Positions 8,560 through 17,016 of a DNA stretch of 49,720 bases are shown here, one piece after another. Under the pieces are notes generated by a model. That model made no database searches, was not told the DNA's origin, and saw only the letters and a program-made list of their open reading frames with translations. The position numbers and the translations under genes are program-made. The stretch's first letter is position 1, and every line of letters starts with the position of its first letter. Source of the DNA: Clostridia bacterium (lineage in GTDB: Bacteria > Bacillota > Clostridia > Oscillospirales > Acutalibacteraceae); NCBI GenBank assembly GCA_017629275.1, contig JAGBXM010000069.1, positions 1 to 49,720 on the forward strand, given 5' to 3'.

Positions 8560-10827
8560 TCACAGCTTATTACGCTGAATCTTACCGCTGATGGTCTTGG
8601 GCAGTTCATCGCGGAACACGACCACTCTCGGATATTTGTAAGGTGCGGTGTGCTCTTTGACGTACTGCTGAATTTCCTTTTTGAGTTCTTCAGAAGGTTC
8701 GGTTCCCTTAGTCAAGACGATACTTGCCTTGACGACCTGACCTCTTACCTCATCAGGTGCGGCTGAAACGCCACACTCAAGAACATAGGGCAGTTCCATT
8801 ATGACGCTTTCGATCTCAAAGGGTCCGATACGGTAACCGGAGGACTTGATGACGTCATCGATACGGCTGACATACCAGAAATATCCGTCCTCATCACGCC
8901 AGGCGGTGTCGCCTGTGTGATACATTCCGTCATAAACGGCCTCATCGGTCTTTTCCTGATCACGGTAATATTCTCTGAACAATCCGCAAGGGTCACCGTC
9001 TTTGAGTCGGACAACGATCTCACCCGTTTCACCTGCAGGAACTGAATTTCCGTCAGGGTCAACAATATCAATATCATATTGCGGAGAGGCCTTACCCATT
9101 GAGCCAAGTCTGGGAGTGGTTCCCACAAGGTTGGCAATGGTCAGCGTTGTCTCGGTCTGGCCGAAGCCTTCCATTATCTGAAGACCCGTAGCCGCCTGGA
9201 ATTGACGGTAAACTTCAGGATTCAGCGCCTCACCTGCAGTGGTCATATGATGAATCGAAGAAAGGTCATACTTTGAAAGGTCTTCCTTGACAAGCATACG
9301 AAGCATAGTAGGCGGTGCGCAGAAGGTCGTGATGTTGTATTTTGCGAACATCGGCAAAATGTCTGCGGCATTAAAGCGGTCAAAGTCATATACGAAAACC
9401 GCACCCTCGCAAAGCCACTGTCCGTAAAGTTTACCCCAAAGAGATTTACCCCAACCTGTATCTGAAATGGTAAGGTGCAACCCCTCACGCTCACAGCAAT
9501 GCCAATATTTAGCGGTAACGAAATGACCCAAAGCGTAGGTGTGCTTGTGGCAGGCCATTTTGGGGTTACCTGTTGTACCCGAGGTAAAGAACATCAAAGC
9601 GGCTTCATCACCGCAGGAAGTATCATCACTGCGTTCAAATTTGCCCGAGAATCTCGGATATTCAGCATCAAAATCGTGCCAACCCTCGGCCGAAGCACCA
9701 ACGAGTATTTTGGTGGTCAAGGTAGGACTGTTTTTCTGTGCATTATCAACGATTCTGTATACGTCATCATCCTTGGTACAAACAATAGCCGAAACACCTG
9801 CGGCATTAAAGCGGTACTCAAAGTCGTGATCTTTTAGCTGATGGGTTGCAGGAATCGCAATAGCGCCAAGTTTGTGCAAAGCCACCATACTGAACCAGAA
9901 CTGATAATGACGCTTCAAAACAAGCATTACGCGGTCGCCTCTTTTGATACCGAGCGAAGCGAAGTAGTTAGCAACCTGAGCCGAAGCACGTTTAATATCC
10001 TTAAAGGTAAAACGGCGCTCAACCATATTTTTGTCAACGTGAATCATTGCCAACTTATCGGGATATTTTTCGGCAATGCCGTCAACGATATCAAATCCGA
10101 AGTTAAAGGTCTCTTTATTGGGGAATTCGATGGATTTCAAGCAACCGTTCTCATCCTCAGTAGCCTTAACAAACTTCTCACAAACGAGTTGCTGTGTAGA
10201 ACGTGCCTTGGCGATACTCTTGGTGACGACCTCCTCCTGTGTTTCCTCACCGGGAAGAACAACTGCGCAGAAGGTACAGGCCTTACCGCCGACAGCGATC
10301 ATTCCGTGAGGGGTCGAAGAGTTGTAATAAATACTGTCGCCCTCGTTCAAAATCTCGGTATGTTCACCGACTTGAACCTTCAAAGAGCCTTCCAAAACAA
10401 GGTCAAATTCCTGACCCGAGTGGGTAGCAAGATCAATAGGACGGTTCTGCAATTCGGCAGAATACTCATAACGAACCATATAAGGCTCGGATATCTTATC
10501 CTTGAATTTAGGTGCAAGGTTACGAATAGTGATTCCGTCCTCATCAACGGTGGTCTGACCCTGACCTTTTCGTGTTACTGTATAAGAAGACAGTCTTCCG
10601 GTCTTACCCTCAAGAAGCTGTGTCATCTGAATATCGAAAGCCTGAGCACATTTATATATAAACGAGAACGGCATATCATCCTTTCCCGACTCATACATAT
10701 CGTAAATCTGCTCGGTCACCTCGGTTTTCTCAGCCATCTGGGCCTTGGTCCAACCCATGATCTCGCGCATTTCCTTAATTCGCGCGGCAACCTCGCTCAA
10801 CTGTACCATAGTGGTTTCTGTACTCAT
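8560..10827 (-). CDS. XRE-cupin-acyl-CoA synthetase fusion (Ile operon)
   Basis: This 755-aa protein is a close paralogue of the one at 4520-6826, with the same architecture: XRE helix-turn-helix (about 10-65), cupin (about 108-190) and AMP-forming ligase. It shows FFTSGTTGNPKMACH, GFGQTETT, YHTGDTAWRDEDGYFWYVSR and PKTISGKIQRNKL. The ATG at 10827 is preceded by AAAGGAG. It is the first gene behind the Ile T-box, so 2-methylbutyrate, the precursor of the isoleucine skeleton, is the predicted substrate (inference). Sequence differs most from its paralogue in the linker between cupin and ligase, while the ligase core is nearly the same. The helix-turn-helix might bind DNA or serve only as a dimerisation or sensor module. 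Confidence 0.88.
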   Translation of the reverse strand: MSTETTMVQLSEVAARIKEMREIMGWTKAQMAEKTEVTEQIYDMYESGKDDMPFSFIYKCAQAFDIQMTQLLEGKTGRLSSYTVTRKGQGQTTVDEDGITIRNLAPKFKDKISEPYMVRYEYSAELQNRPIDLATHSGQEFDLVLEGSLKVQVGEHTEILNEGDSIYYNSSTPHGMIAVGGKACTFCAVVLPGEETQEEVVTKSIAKARSTQQLVCEKFVKATEDENGCLKSIEFPNKETFNFGFDIVDGIAEKYPDKLAMIHVDKNMVERRFTFKDIKRASAQVANYFASLGIKRGDRVMLVLKRHYQFWFSMVALHKLGAIAIPATHQLKDHDFEYRFNAAGVSAIVCTKDDDVYRIVDNAQKNSPTLTTKILVGASAEGWHDFDAEYPRFSGKFERSDDTSCGDEAALMFFTSGTTGNPKMACHKHTYALGHFVTAKYWHCCEREGLHLTISDTGWGKSLWGKLYGQWLCEGAVFVYDFDRFNAADILPMFAKYNITTFCAPPTMLRMLVKEDLSKYDLSSIHHMTTAGEALNPEVYRQFQAATGLQIMEGFGQTETTLTIANLVGTTPRLGSMGKASPQYDIDIVDPDGNSVPAGETGEIVVRLKDGDPCGLFREYYRDQEKTDEAVYDGMYHTGDTAWRDEDGYFWYVSRIDDVIKSSGYRIGPFEIESVIMELPYVLECGVSAAPDEVRGQVVKASIVLTKGTEPSEELKKEIQQYVKEHTAPYKYPRVVVFRDELPKTISGKIQRNKL

Positions 10828-10867
10828 TTCGGTTTCTCCTTTCAAAAGAAATATAACTAACAAAAAA

Positions 10868-11141
10868 TAAAACCCGTCTCAAAGAATTTCTTTGAGACGA
10901 GCCTGAAAACAAATTCAGTACCCGCGGTACCACTCAAATTGCGTTTTGAACGCCACTTCGAACTCCAACAAGTTCTATGCACTAACGTAGCAGTCACGGA
11001 AGAGCCTACTCAAAAATTTTTCGGTCTTCGGCTCGGAAGTGATGGGATGGATTCTCTATCTTATCGGGATCACACCGCCCCCGACTCTCTTTAAAGCTTC
11101 AAGAAAACTCCGTCTTCGTCATAGCCTTTTATTTAATTTAC
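10868..11141 (-). promoter_or_regulatory. T-box leader, specifier AUC (Ile)
   Basis: The minus-strand leader starts with GGCTATGACGAAG and AGAGAGTCGG. The 3' side of Stem I reads ATC-A-CTTCCGAGCC, with GAAG/CTTC and GGCT/AGCC closing the stem below the specifier loop. The antiterminator motif AGTGGTACCGCGGG is at 10921-10934. The terminator stem, GGCTCGTCTCAAAG against CTTTGAGACGGG followed by TTTTATTTTT, lies at 10868-10903. Uncharged tRNA-Ile should permit read-through into the second XRE-cupin-acyl-CoA synthetase and the SGNH lipoprotein. Confidence 0.92.
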
Positions 11142-11147
11142 TGTGTA

Positions 11148-11176
11148 ATTATACGCCCGCCTTATCCGTTTGTCAA
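11148..11176 (-). promoter_or_regulatory. Promoter of the Ile T-box operon
   Basis: TTGACA at 11171-11176, 17-base spacer, TATAAT at 11148-11153 on the minus strand. It lies 50 bases after the amidohydrolase stop, with no clear terminator in between. Confidence 0.9.
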
Positions 11177-11226
11177 TACTTTTTCCAAATTTTCTGAAAA
11201 TGTTTTATCGGGTTAAAGCGATAACT

Positions 11227-12027
11227 TTACAGCGACAGACCGAACAGCTTAGAAGCAGTTTTGTAGAGTATCTGTTCTTGTTCTTCTTTGGTAAGACCGA
11301 GCGCATAAAAGCGTTCAAGTTCTGTCTTAGGACTCCACATCGGATAGTCGGTCGCAAACATTGTACGCTCAGCGCCGTAAGCACAGATGACCTCGGCGGC
11401 CTTTTGGGAACTAATGGCGTAAAGGGACGACGAGCAATCAACGTAAAAATTCTTGTAACAACCCAAGGTTTCCACAGCCTTGTCCCAAATCGACCAACCG
11501 CCGAGATGGGCGCCTATGACCGTAAGCTCGGTATAGGTCTCCAAAATAGGCTTCACGCGGTTGGGGTTGGAAAAATCATAACGGTTGTCACCTGTATGAA
11601 GCAGTACGGGAATGCCATACTTTTCACAAAGCTCATATATCTTAAGGCAACGGTAATCATCTATCTTGAACCCTTGGATATCGGGATGCAACTTGACTCC
11701 TTTTAATCCTAAAGACAAAAGATGCTCAACATCGGCCGCCATATCGGGACTGTCGGGATGCAAGGTTCCGAGGCCTGTCATAAAGCCATTCGACTTTTCA
11801 ACCTCGGATGCTATAAAATTGTTGATCGACTCAACCTGAGCAACCTTGGTGGCCACCGAAAACACGATACAATGGGTCACCCCTGCCTCGCGTTCGGCTC
11901 TTACCATATCGGCGACCGTGCCACCGTTACTCATCGGTATATCGTAAAATTTACCAATGCTCTCAACGGCACGTTGGGCTATTTTATCAGGATAAATGTG
12001 ACAGTGACTGTCAACAATAGGACACAT
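11227..12027 (-). CDS. Amidohydrolase-family (amidohydrolase_2) metal-dependent hydrolase
   Basis: This 266-aa TIM-barrel protein shows the metal-site series of the amidohydrolase_2 family: DSHCHIYP (HxH) at about residue 6, GVKLHPD (Lys/His), LLHTGD, IGAHLGG and a late FATDYPMWSP (Asp). The family covers hydrolases and non-oxidative decarboxylases such as ACMSD. No signal peptide is visible. The ATG at 12027 has AAGGAGAT upstream and lies 12 bases after the acyl-CoA synthetase, so it is the third gene of the Leu T-box operon. A hydrolase or decarboxylase acting on a precursor of isovalerate is conceivable; the actual substrate cannot be told. Confidence 0.8.
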   Translation of the reverse strand: MCPIVDSHCHIYPDKIAQRAVESIGKFYDIPMSNGGTVADMVRAEREAGVTHCIVFSVATKVAQVESINNFIASEVEKSNGFMTGLGTLHPDSPDMAADVEHLLSLGLKGVKLHPDIQGFKIDDYRCLKIYELCEKYGIPVLLHTGDNRYDFSNPNRVKPILETYTELTVIGAHLGGWSIWDKAVETLGCYKNFYVDCSSSLYAISSQKAAEVICAYGAERTMFATDYPMWSPKTELERFYALGLTKEEQEQILYKTASKLFGLSL

Positions 12028-12039
12028 TTTATATCTCCT

Positions 12040-14499
12040 TTATTTTTCGAGACCTAACATCTCAACCGATGATTCTCGCATTTTATACTTAAGTATTTTA
12101 CCCGCAGCATTCATCGGAAATTCTTTTACAAATATAAAATATCTGGGAACTTTGTGACGGGCCATAAAACTGTTACCGTACTCACGCATCTCATCCTCGG
12201 ACGATTCTTCACCCTTATTGAGAATAATCCAGGCACAAGCCTCTTCACCGTAACGTTTATCGGGCACGCCGACAACCTGAACGTCCTTAACCTTATCGTG
12301 ACCGAGGTAAAATTCCTCGATCTCTCTGGGGTAAAGGTTTTCACCGCCGCGGATGATCATATCCTTCAAACGACCCGTGATTTTATAATAACCGTCGGGA
12401 GTTCTACAAGCAATATCGCCCGAATGGAGCCAACCGTCCTTATCAATGGCCTGCTCGGTGGCACGGGGCATCTTATAATAACCCTTCATAATGTTATAAC
12501 CACGTGCAACAAACTCGCCGTTTTCGCCGTCGGGCAGTTCTTCACCCGTTTCAGGGTCAATAATCTTGCATTCAACACCCGGGAATGCCGAGCCGACCGT
12601 TTCAACACGGTGGTCGATATCCTCATTGACCTCACCCATCGTACAACCGGGCGAAGCCTCGGTCTGTCCGTAAACGCTGATGATCTCCTTCATATTCATC
12701 TCATCGGCGGCGCGGCGCATCAGATCGGCAGGACAGTTTGCACCTGCCATAATACCGGTGCGGATGTGCGAGAAATCGGTCTTCTGAAAATCTGCGTGAG
12801 CAAACATTGCAATAAACATCGTGGGAACACCGTTGAAGCAGGTTATCTTCTCATCGTTTACACAAGCCAACGACGACTTGGGTGAGAAATAAGGCAACGG
12901 ACAAAGCGTACCGCCGTGTGTCATCATCGAGGTCATCGAAAGAACCATTCCGAAGCAGTGGAACATCGGCACCTGAATCATCATACGGTCGGCGGTCGAC
13001 AGATCCATTCTGTCGCCGATTATCTTACCGTTATTAACAATGTTGCGATGGGTCAGCATAACACCCTTGGGGAATCCCGTAGTACCCGAAGTATACTGCA
13101 TATTGCAAACGTCGTCAGGCTTGACTTCGGCTGCTCTGCGATATACCTCTTCAAGGGGGACGAGATCGGCGCGTTCTACAAAGTCTTCCCACTCAAGGCA
13201 TCCGTCCATCTCAAATCCTACGGTAATAACGTTTTTGAGGAAAGGCAACTTTTTAGCATGAAGCGGTTGACCTGCCGTCAAACCTTTTAATTCAGGACAG
13301 AGTTCCTCAATAATTTCTTTATAATTAGAATCCTTGCAGGAATCAATCATAACAAGCGTATGAGTATCCGACTGACGAAGCAGATACTCTGCCTCGTGCA
13401 GCTTATATGCGGTATTGACCGTAACCAGAACGGCACCGATCTTTACGGTTGCCCAGAAGGTCAAAAACCACTGCGGAACGTTGGTGGCCCAGATAGCAAC
13501 GTGATAACCGGGTTTGACACCCAAAGAGATAAGTGCCGCGGCAACCCTGTCGATGTCCTGCCTGAACTCGGTATAGGTACGGGTATAATCAAGCGTCGTA
13601 TATTTAAAGGCATACTGGTCGGGAAAATTCTCCACCATAGTATCCAAAACCTCCGAAAAGGTCTTGTCAACCGTGATAAACTTCTCCCACGGGAAAACGC
13701 CGGTACCTGCACGGTTATAGAAAAGTTCACGTCGGTTATCGTTTTCCTTGGCGGCGGTTTTCATAAAGTTGACGAAATGAGTGAAAACAATATCGGTATC
13801 ACTGATATCATCATTCATCAAAACTGAAGTATAGCCCTCGTAGTTAAGCGAACGCAGAGCAAAGACAAACTCCTCTACGGGCAGTTCACCCTCACCAATG
13901 AGAACGTTTCGACCGTCCTTCATATCACCGATACGGACATTGTCAATATAAGCACCCAAAATCTGAATGGTCTTTTCGGCATCTTCCTGACCTTTGAAAT
14001 AGGTCTCGCGGATGTTCCAGGAAGCACCGACCGAGCCTAATGAGAACATATTGATAATGTCGATAACGTTCTGAGTTTTCGAAAAACGTCCGACCGTTTC
14101 AAACAGCAAACTTACACCAAAGGTCTCGGTATCCTTCATAACGGGGTCGAGGATCGCCTTGATCTCCTCATTCGAGGCCTCATCGTCCAAGGTTATGACA
14201 ACGCTTGGAATAGAAGCATAGGAAGCCTCTTCTATATACCTGCGCACATCCTCGGTATCGTCTGCCGACTTACCTACCGTTTTGGGATAAACCAGACAAG
14301 GTACCGTCAAATGGCGGTTGATAAGCTTCCTTTTTGCACCTGCCGCACCGACCGAATTAAACAATCCGTCGTTTTCAGAAGCGGCTGACGACTCAATATC
14401 ATATATTTCAAAACCCTGAAAGCCGTAGTCCAAAGCCTCATTACAAACGTCGGCAAACTTTGCGGCAGAGGTATCTTTAGTTGAAAAAGACAGTTTCAT
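12040..14499 (-). CDS. TIM-barrel (xylose isomerase-like) - acyl-CoA synthetase fusion (Leu operon)
   Basis: This 819-aa protein has an N-terminal xylose-isomerase/AP-endonuclease-2-like barrel (about 1-260; LLFETVGR and IGEGELPVEEF visible) and a C-terminal AMP-forming acyl-CoA ligase (about 280-815). Ligase motifs are YTSGTTGFPKGVMLTH, VYGQTEASPG, WLHSGDIACRTPDGYYKITGR and AAGKILKYKM. The ligase belongs to the FadD-like group and differs from the two XRE-cupin ligases. In the barrel the usual metal-site segments (a DTGH-like stretch and HVKD) read WNIRE and IGDMKD, so catalysis by this domain is doubtful. The ATG at 14499 follows AAGGTGATTTT. Behind the Leu T-box its likely substrate is isovalerate (inference). 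Confidence 0.85.
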   Translation of the reverse strand: MKLSFSTKDTSAAKFADVCNEALDYGFQGFEIYDIESSAASENDGLFNSVGAAGAKRKLINRHLTVPCLVYPKTVGKSADDTEDVRRYIEEASYASIPSVVITLDDEASNEEIKAILDPVMKDTETFGVSLLFETVGRFSKTQNVIDIINMFSLGSVGASWNIRETYFKGQEDAEKTIQILGAYIDNVRIGDMKDGRNVLIGEGELPVEEFVFALRSLNYEGYTSVLMNDDISDTDIVFTHFVNFMKTAAKENDNRRELFYNRAGTGVFPWEKFITVDKTFSEVLDTMVENFPDQYAFKYTTLDYTRTYTEFRQDIDRVAAALISLGVKPGYHVAIWATNVPQWFLTFWATVKIGAVLVTVNTAYKLHEAEYLLRQSDTHTLVMIDSCKDSNYKEIIEELCPELKGLTAGQPLHAKKLPFLKNVITVGFEMDGCLEWEDFVERADLVPLEEVYRRAAEVKPDDVCNMQYTSGTTGFPKGVMLTHRNIVNNGKIIGDRMDLSTADRMMIQVPMFHCFGMVLSMTSMMTHGGTLCPLPYFSPKSSLACVNDEKITCFNGVPTMFIAMFAHADFQKTDFSHIRTGIMAGANCPADLMRRAADEMNMKEIISVYGQTEASPGCTMGEVNEDIDHRVETVGSAFPGVECKIIDPETGEELPDGENGEFVARGYNIMKGYYKMPRATEQAIDKDGWLHSGDIACRTPDGYYKITGRLKDMIIRGGENLYPREIEEFYLGHDKVKDVQVVGVPDKRYGEEACAWIILNKGEESSEDEMREYGNSFMARHKVPRYFIFVKEFPMNAAGKILKYKMRESSVEMLGLEK

Positions 14500-14529
14500 A
14501 AAATCACCTTTTTAAAAACAGAATATAAT

Positions 14530-15918
14530 TTACTTTGCGTTATATACTATTTTGTTAAGTGCGTTGATATAGGCACGGATACTTGCGCCGATAATATCGG
14601 TGGAAACACCGACACCCGAATACAACCTGTCACCGTCGCGAAGCTTAACGAGGGCAGAACCCATTGCTTCGTGACCCTCGGTAACCGACTGAATCTGGAA
14701 ATCATCCAATTCATAGTGGTGACCGATAACCTGCTCGATAGCAAGGAACGCGGCATTGATAGGGCCGTCACCGACACTGATACCCGAAATCTTTTCGCCG
14801 TCACGGGTCAATACGATATTAGCGGTTGCATTGATAACGTTACCGCTGTTGATAACGTAGCTTTCAACGTGATAGGTGGAAGGCACCTGCATTGCGGCGC
14901 TGGCAACAATGGCGTCTATTTCCTTAATGCCGATTTTTCTTTTTTTAGCGGCAACGCGCTTGAATTCTTCATAAACCTTACCGCTATCCTCGTGCGACAG
15001 TTCGTAACCGAGTGTACGTACGGCCTCACAAACGTCGGAAAGCGTACTGTCGGCAGTAAGACTTACACTTGAAATCGAACCGTCGGCGGCAACCGTAACC
15101 GAATTAGTTTTACCGTTCATCTGTGCACGGACGGCATCGGTCTCACGGTGAATACCTGCCGCATCAAGACGGCACTCAACACCCATATCGGCACCCTTCA
15201 TTCGCATAATATCCGAAAAACTGTCGGCGGCAAGTGAGCCGTCAACAACCGAGGTGACAACACCGTCGGCACCTGCTTTGATAGCCGCTACCGCATTGGC
15301 GGCCGCCATACTTATGGCGTTGGAGGGCGCAACGTAAACGTTAACGTCAACGGCCGACTTGACGGCCGAAACCATAGCAGCAAATTCCTCAGGCAACATA
15401 ATGCCTGCATCGTCACAAAGGGTAACGGCTCCGGCACCGCTGTTCACGGCGGCGGCACAGACCGACTTCAAAAACTCAACGTCGGCACGGGTTGCATCAA
15501 GGCAAACCAGTTCGACCTTTTCGCATTTTTCTTTGGCAACCTTTACAAGTTCCTCAACCGTTTCCTGCATTTTGGGAGCCTTAACGTGATAAAGGTACTC
15601 CATCTGTACGGTTGAAACGGGAACGGTAATGCAGATACAAGGGTCGACTGCATCGCTTATGCAACCGTAAGCCTCATCAATGCTTTCGACGGTAATACCT
15701 GACGAAATTTTAACGGTACAGTTTTTTACCATACCCGCAATTGTACGGTTGACAACGGTATCCTCTTTAACGTTTTTAACGGCAGGAATCTCAATGGCAT
15801 CAACACCAACGGTATCAAGAATCTTCGCAATATTGGTCTTGTCTCTGAACGAAAGCTTGAAAGCCTTGTCAGCGGCAGCATTTTTAAGCGAAATATCGGT
15901 TACAAAGATTTTTTTCAT
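14530..15918 (-). CDS. Isopropylmalate synthase-like protein with degenerate active site (LeuA homologue)
   Basis: This 462-aa protein aligns along its length with 2-isopropylmalate synthase: an N-terminal DRE-TIM barrel and a C-terminal LeuA regulatory domain (about 330-462, with VGDGPINAAF, VTEGHEAMG and YSGVGVSTDIIGAS). The barrel has lost its catalytic signature. The LRDGEQ segment reads LKNAAA, the metal-binding HxHND segment reads VAPSN, and the GERAGN loop reads GSLAAD. It should therefore not make isopropylmalate, while the leucine-binding regulatory domain looks intact. The start is the ATG at 15918 with AAGGAG upstream. It is first in the Leu T-box operon, 30 bases before the TIM-acyl-CoA synthetase. 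A sensor or regulatory partner is one possibility. Confidence 0.85.
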   Translation of the reverse strand: MKKIFVTDISLKNAAADKAFKLSFRDKTNIAKILDTVGVDAIEIPAVKNVKEDTVVNRTIAGMVKNCTVKISSGITVESIDEAYGCISDAVDPCICITVPVSTVQMEYLYHVKAPKMQETVEELVKVAKEKCEKVELVCLDATRADVEFLKSVCAAAVNSGAGAVTLCDDAGIMLPEEFAAMVSAVKSAVDVNVYVAPSNAISMAAANAVAAIKAGADGVVTSVVDGSLAADSFSDIMRMKGADMGVECRLDAAGIHRETDAVRAQMNGKTNSVTVAADGSISSVSLTADSTLSDVCEAVRTLGYELSHEDSGKVYEEFKRVAAKKRKIGIKEIDAIVASAAMQVPSTYHVESYVINSGNVINATANIVLTRDGEKISGISVGDGPINAAFLAIEQVIGHHYELDDFQIQSVTEGHEAMGSALVKLRDGDRLYSGVGVSTDIIGASIRAYINALNKIVYNAK

Positions 15919-15952
15919 AAGAATTACTCCTTTTTTCTTCTCTGTTGAAAAC

Positions 15953-16214
15953 AAAAAAACCGCAGAGAAATATTATCTCTGCGGGATGATTAACAAAACA
16001 TTAACCACGGTACCACCCGTATTGCCGCGAATTCACGACCACTCATCAGACTCAAACAAGTCCAAGGCCAATAACGGTGCCAACCGTGACCTCTTACTGA
16101 AATTCAGAAGTCAAGCTCAGATATGAGACCGCCAAAGTGATCCTTTACTGTCTCGCACCGACCGACAGTTCTCTGAAAAGAATTGAAACTTCGACTTAAT
16201 ATCTTCAACGCTTT
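15953..16214 (-). promoter_or_regulatory. T-box leader, specifier CUC (Leu)
   Basis: On the minus strand Stem I has AGATA pairing with TATCT. Just before the 3' strand the specifier loop reads CTC-A-TATCTGAGC, the same position that gives GTA and ATC in the other two leaders. The antiterminator motif GGGTGGTACCGTGG lies at 16004-16018. The terminator, CCGCAGAGA against TCTCTGCGG with a run of T, lies at 15953-15984. Sequence outside the conserved motifs differs clearly from the Val and Ile leaders, so it is not a recent copy of them. Uncharged tRNA-Leu should activate the LeuA-like, ligase and amidohydrolase genes. Confidence 0.9.
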
Positions 16215-16220
16215 TGAGTG

Positions 16221-16249
16221 ATTATAACATTCGTGGGTTTATTTGTCAA
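16221..16249 (-). promoter_or_regulatory. Promoter of the Leu T-box operon
   Basis: TTGACA at 16244-16249, 17-base spacer, TATAAT at 16221-16226 on the minus strand. The -35 lies only 14 bases beyond the nadE stop, so nadE transcripts would run into this leader. Confidence 0.9.
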
Positions 16250-16263
16250 GGTGTTTTTTTAAT

Positions 16264-16995
16264 TTACAAGTTCGGTTTAAAACTCGGCATCAACTGTAAT
16301 TTGAACAGATTCGCCTTGTGTTTGCGGTCAATAAGAGCTTTTTTCTCGGGGTCGTCAATGATACCTTCGCGGATGTATCGGTCAAGCTCCCAATAGGTAA
16401 ATCCTAAGTTATCCTCATCGGTCTTACCGCAAAGTCCGTCGATCGGAACCTTGTCAACCAGCACATCGGGCAACCCTAACTCACGGCCTATCGCCTTGAC
16501 CTCCTGCACGGTGAGGTTGGCCATCGGACTGAAGTCACCTGCCGCATCGCCGTAACGGGTCGAATAACCGACCCAATCCTCCGACAGATTGCAGGTGTTG
16601 ACCACACGTCCGTTAAAGCACTGCGAAACGGCATAAACGGTTGCCATTCTGATTCTCGGCGGCAGATTGACCTTGCTTTGCTGTGACAGTTCAAACGGAA
16701 CACTGTCGGTAAGTCCTTGGACCGCATCCTTGATATTAACAACGTAATGCTTGATACCAAGCGTTCTGACCAACAACTCAGCCATATCAATATCGTGCTG
16801 AACACCGCAGGGCATCAGAACACCGATAACGCGGTCTTTACCTAACGCCTCAACGCACAAAGCCGCCGCAACCGACGAATCCTTACCGCCCGAAATACCC
16901 AAAACGGCATTACAGTCGGGCCCGTTGTTTTTGAAAAACTCACGGATCCATTCAACGCACTCATTCTTTACCTTTTTAGCATCAAAACTATACAT
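16264..16995 (-). CDS. nadE: NAD synthetase (ammonia-dependent)
   Basis: This 243-aa NAD+ synthase amidates nicotinate adenine dinucleotide. It contains the PP-loop LGISGGKDSSVAAALC (about 33-48), CNLSEDWVGYSTRYGD and KVPIDGLCGKTDED typical of NadE. No glutaminase domain is present, so it uses ammonia. I choose the ATG at 16995 preceded by GTGAGGGTC. It follows the nicotinamidase gene by 21 bases, and together they form a compact nicotinamide-to-NAD salvage pair. It has no terminator of its own before the Leu T-box promoter. Confidence 0.95.
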   Translation of the reverse strand: MYSFDAKKVKNECVEWIREFFKNNGPDCNAVLGISGGKDSSVAAALCVEALGKDRVIGVLMPCGVQHDIDMAELLVRTLGIKHYVVNIKDAVQGLTDSVPFELSQQSKVNLPPRIRMATVYAVSQCFNGRVVNTCNLSEDWVGYSTRYGDAAGDFSPMANLTVQEVKAIGRELGLPDVLVDKVPIDGLCGKTDEDNLGFTYWELDRYIREGIIDDPEKKALIDRKHKANLFKLQLMPSFKPNL

Positions 16996-17016
16996 CAAAG
17001 ACCCTCACTTTAAAAT

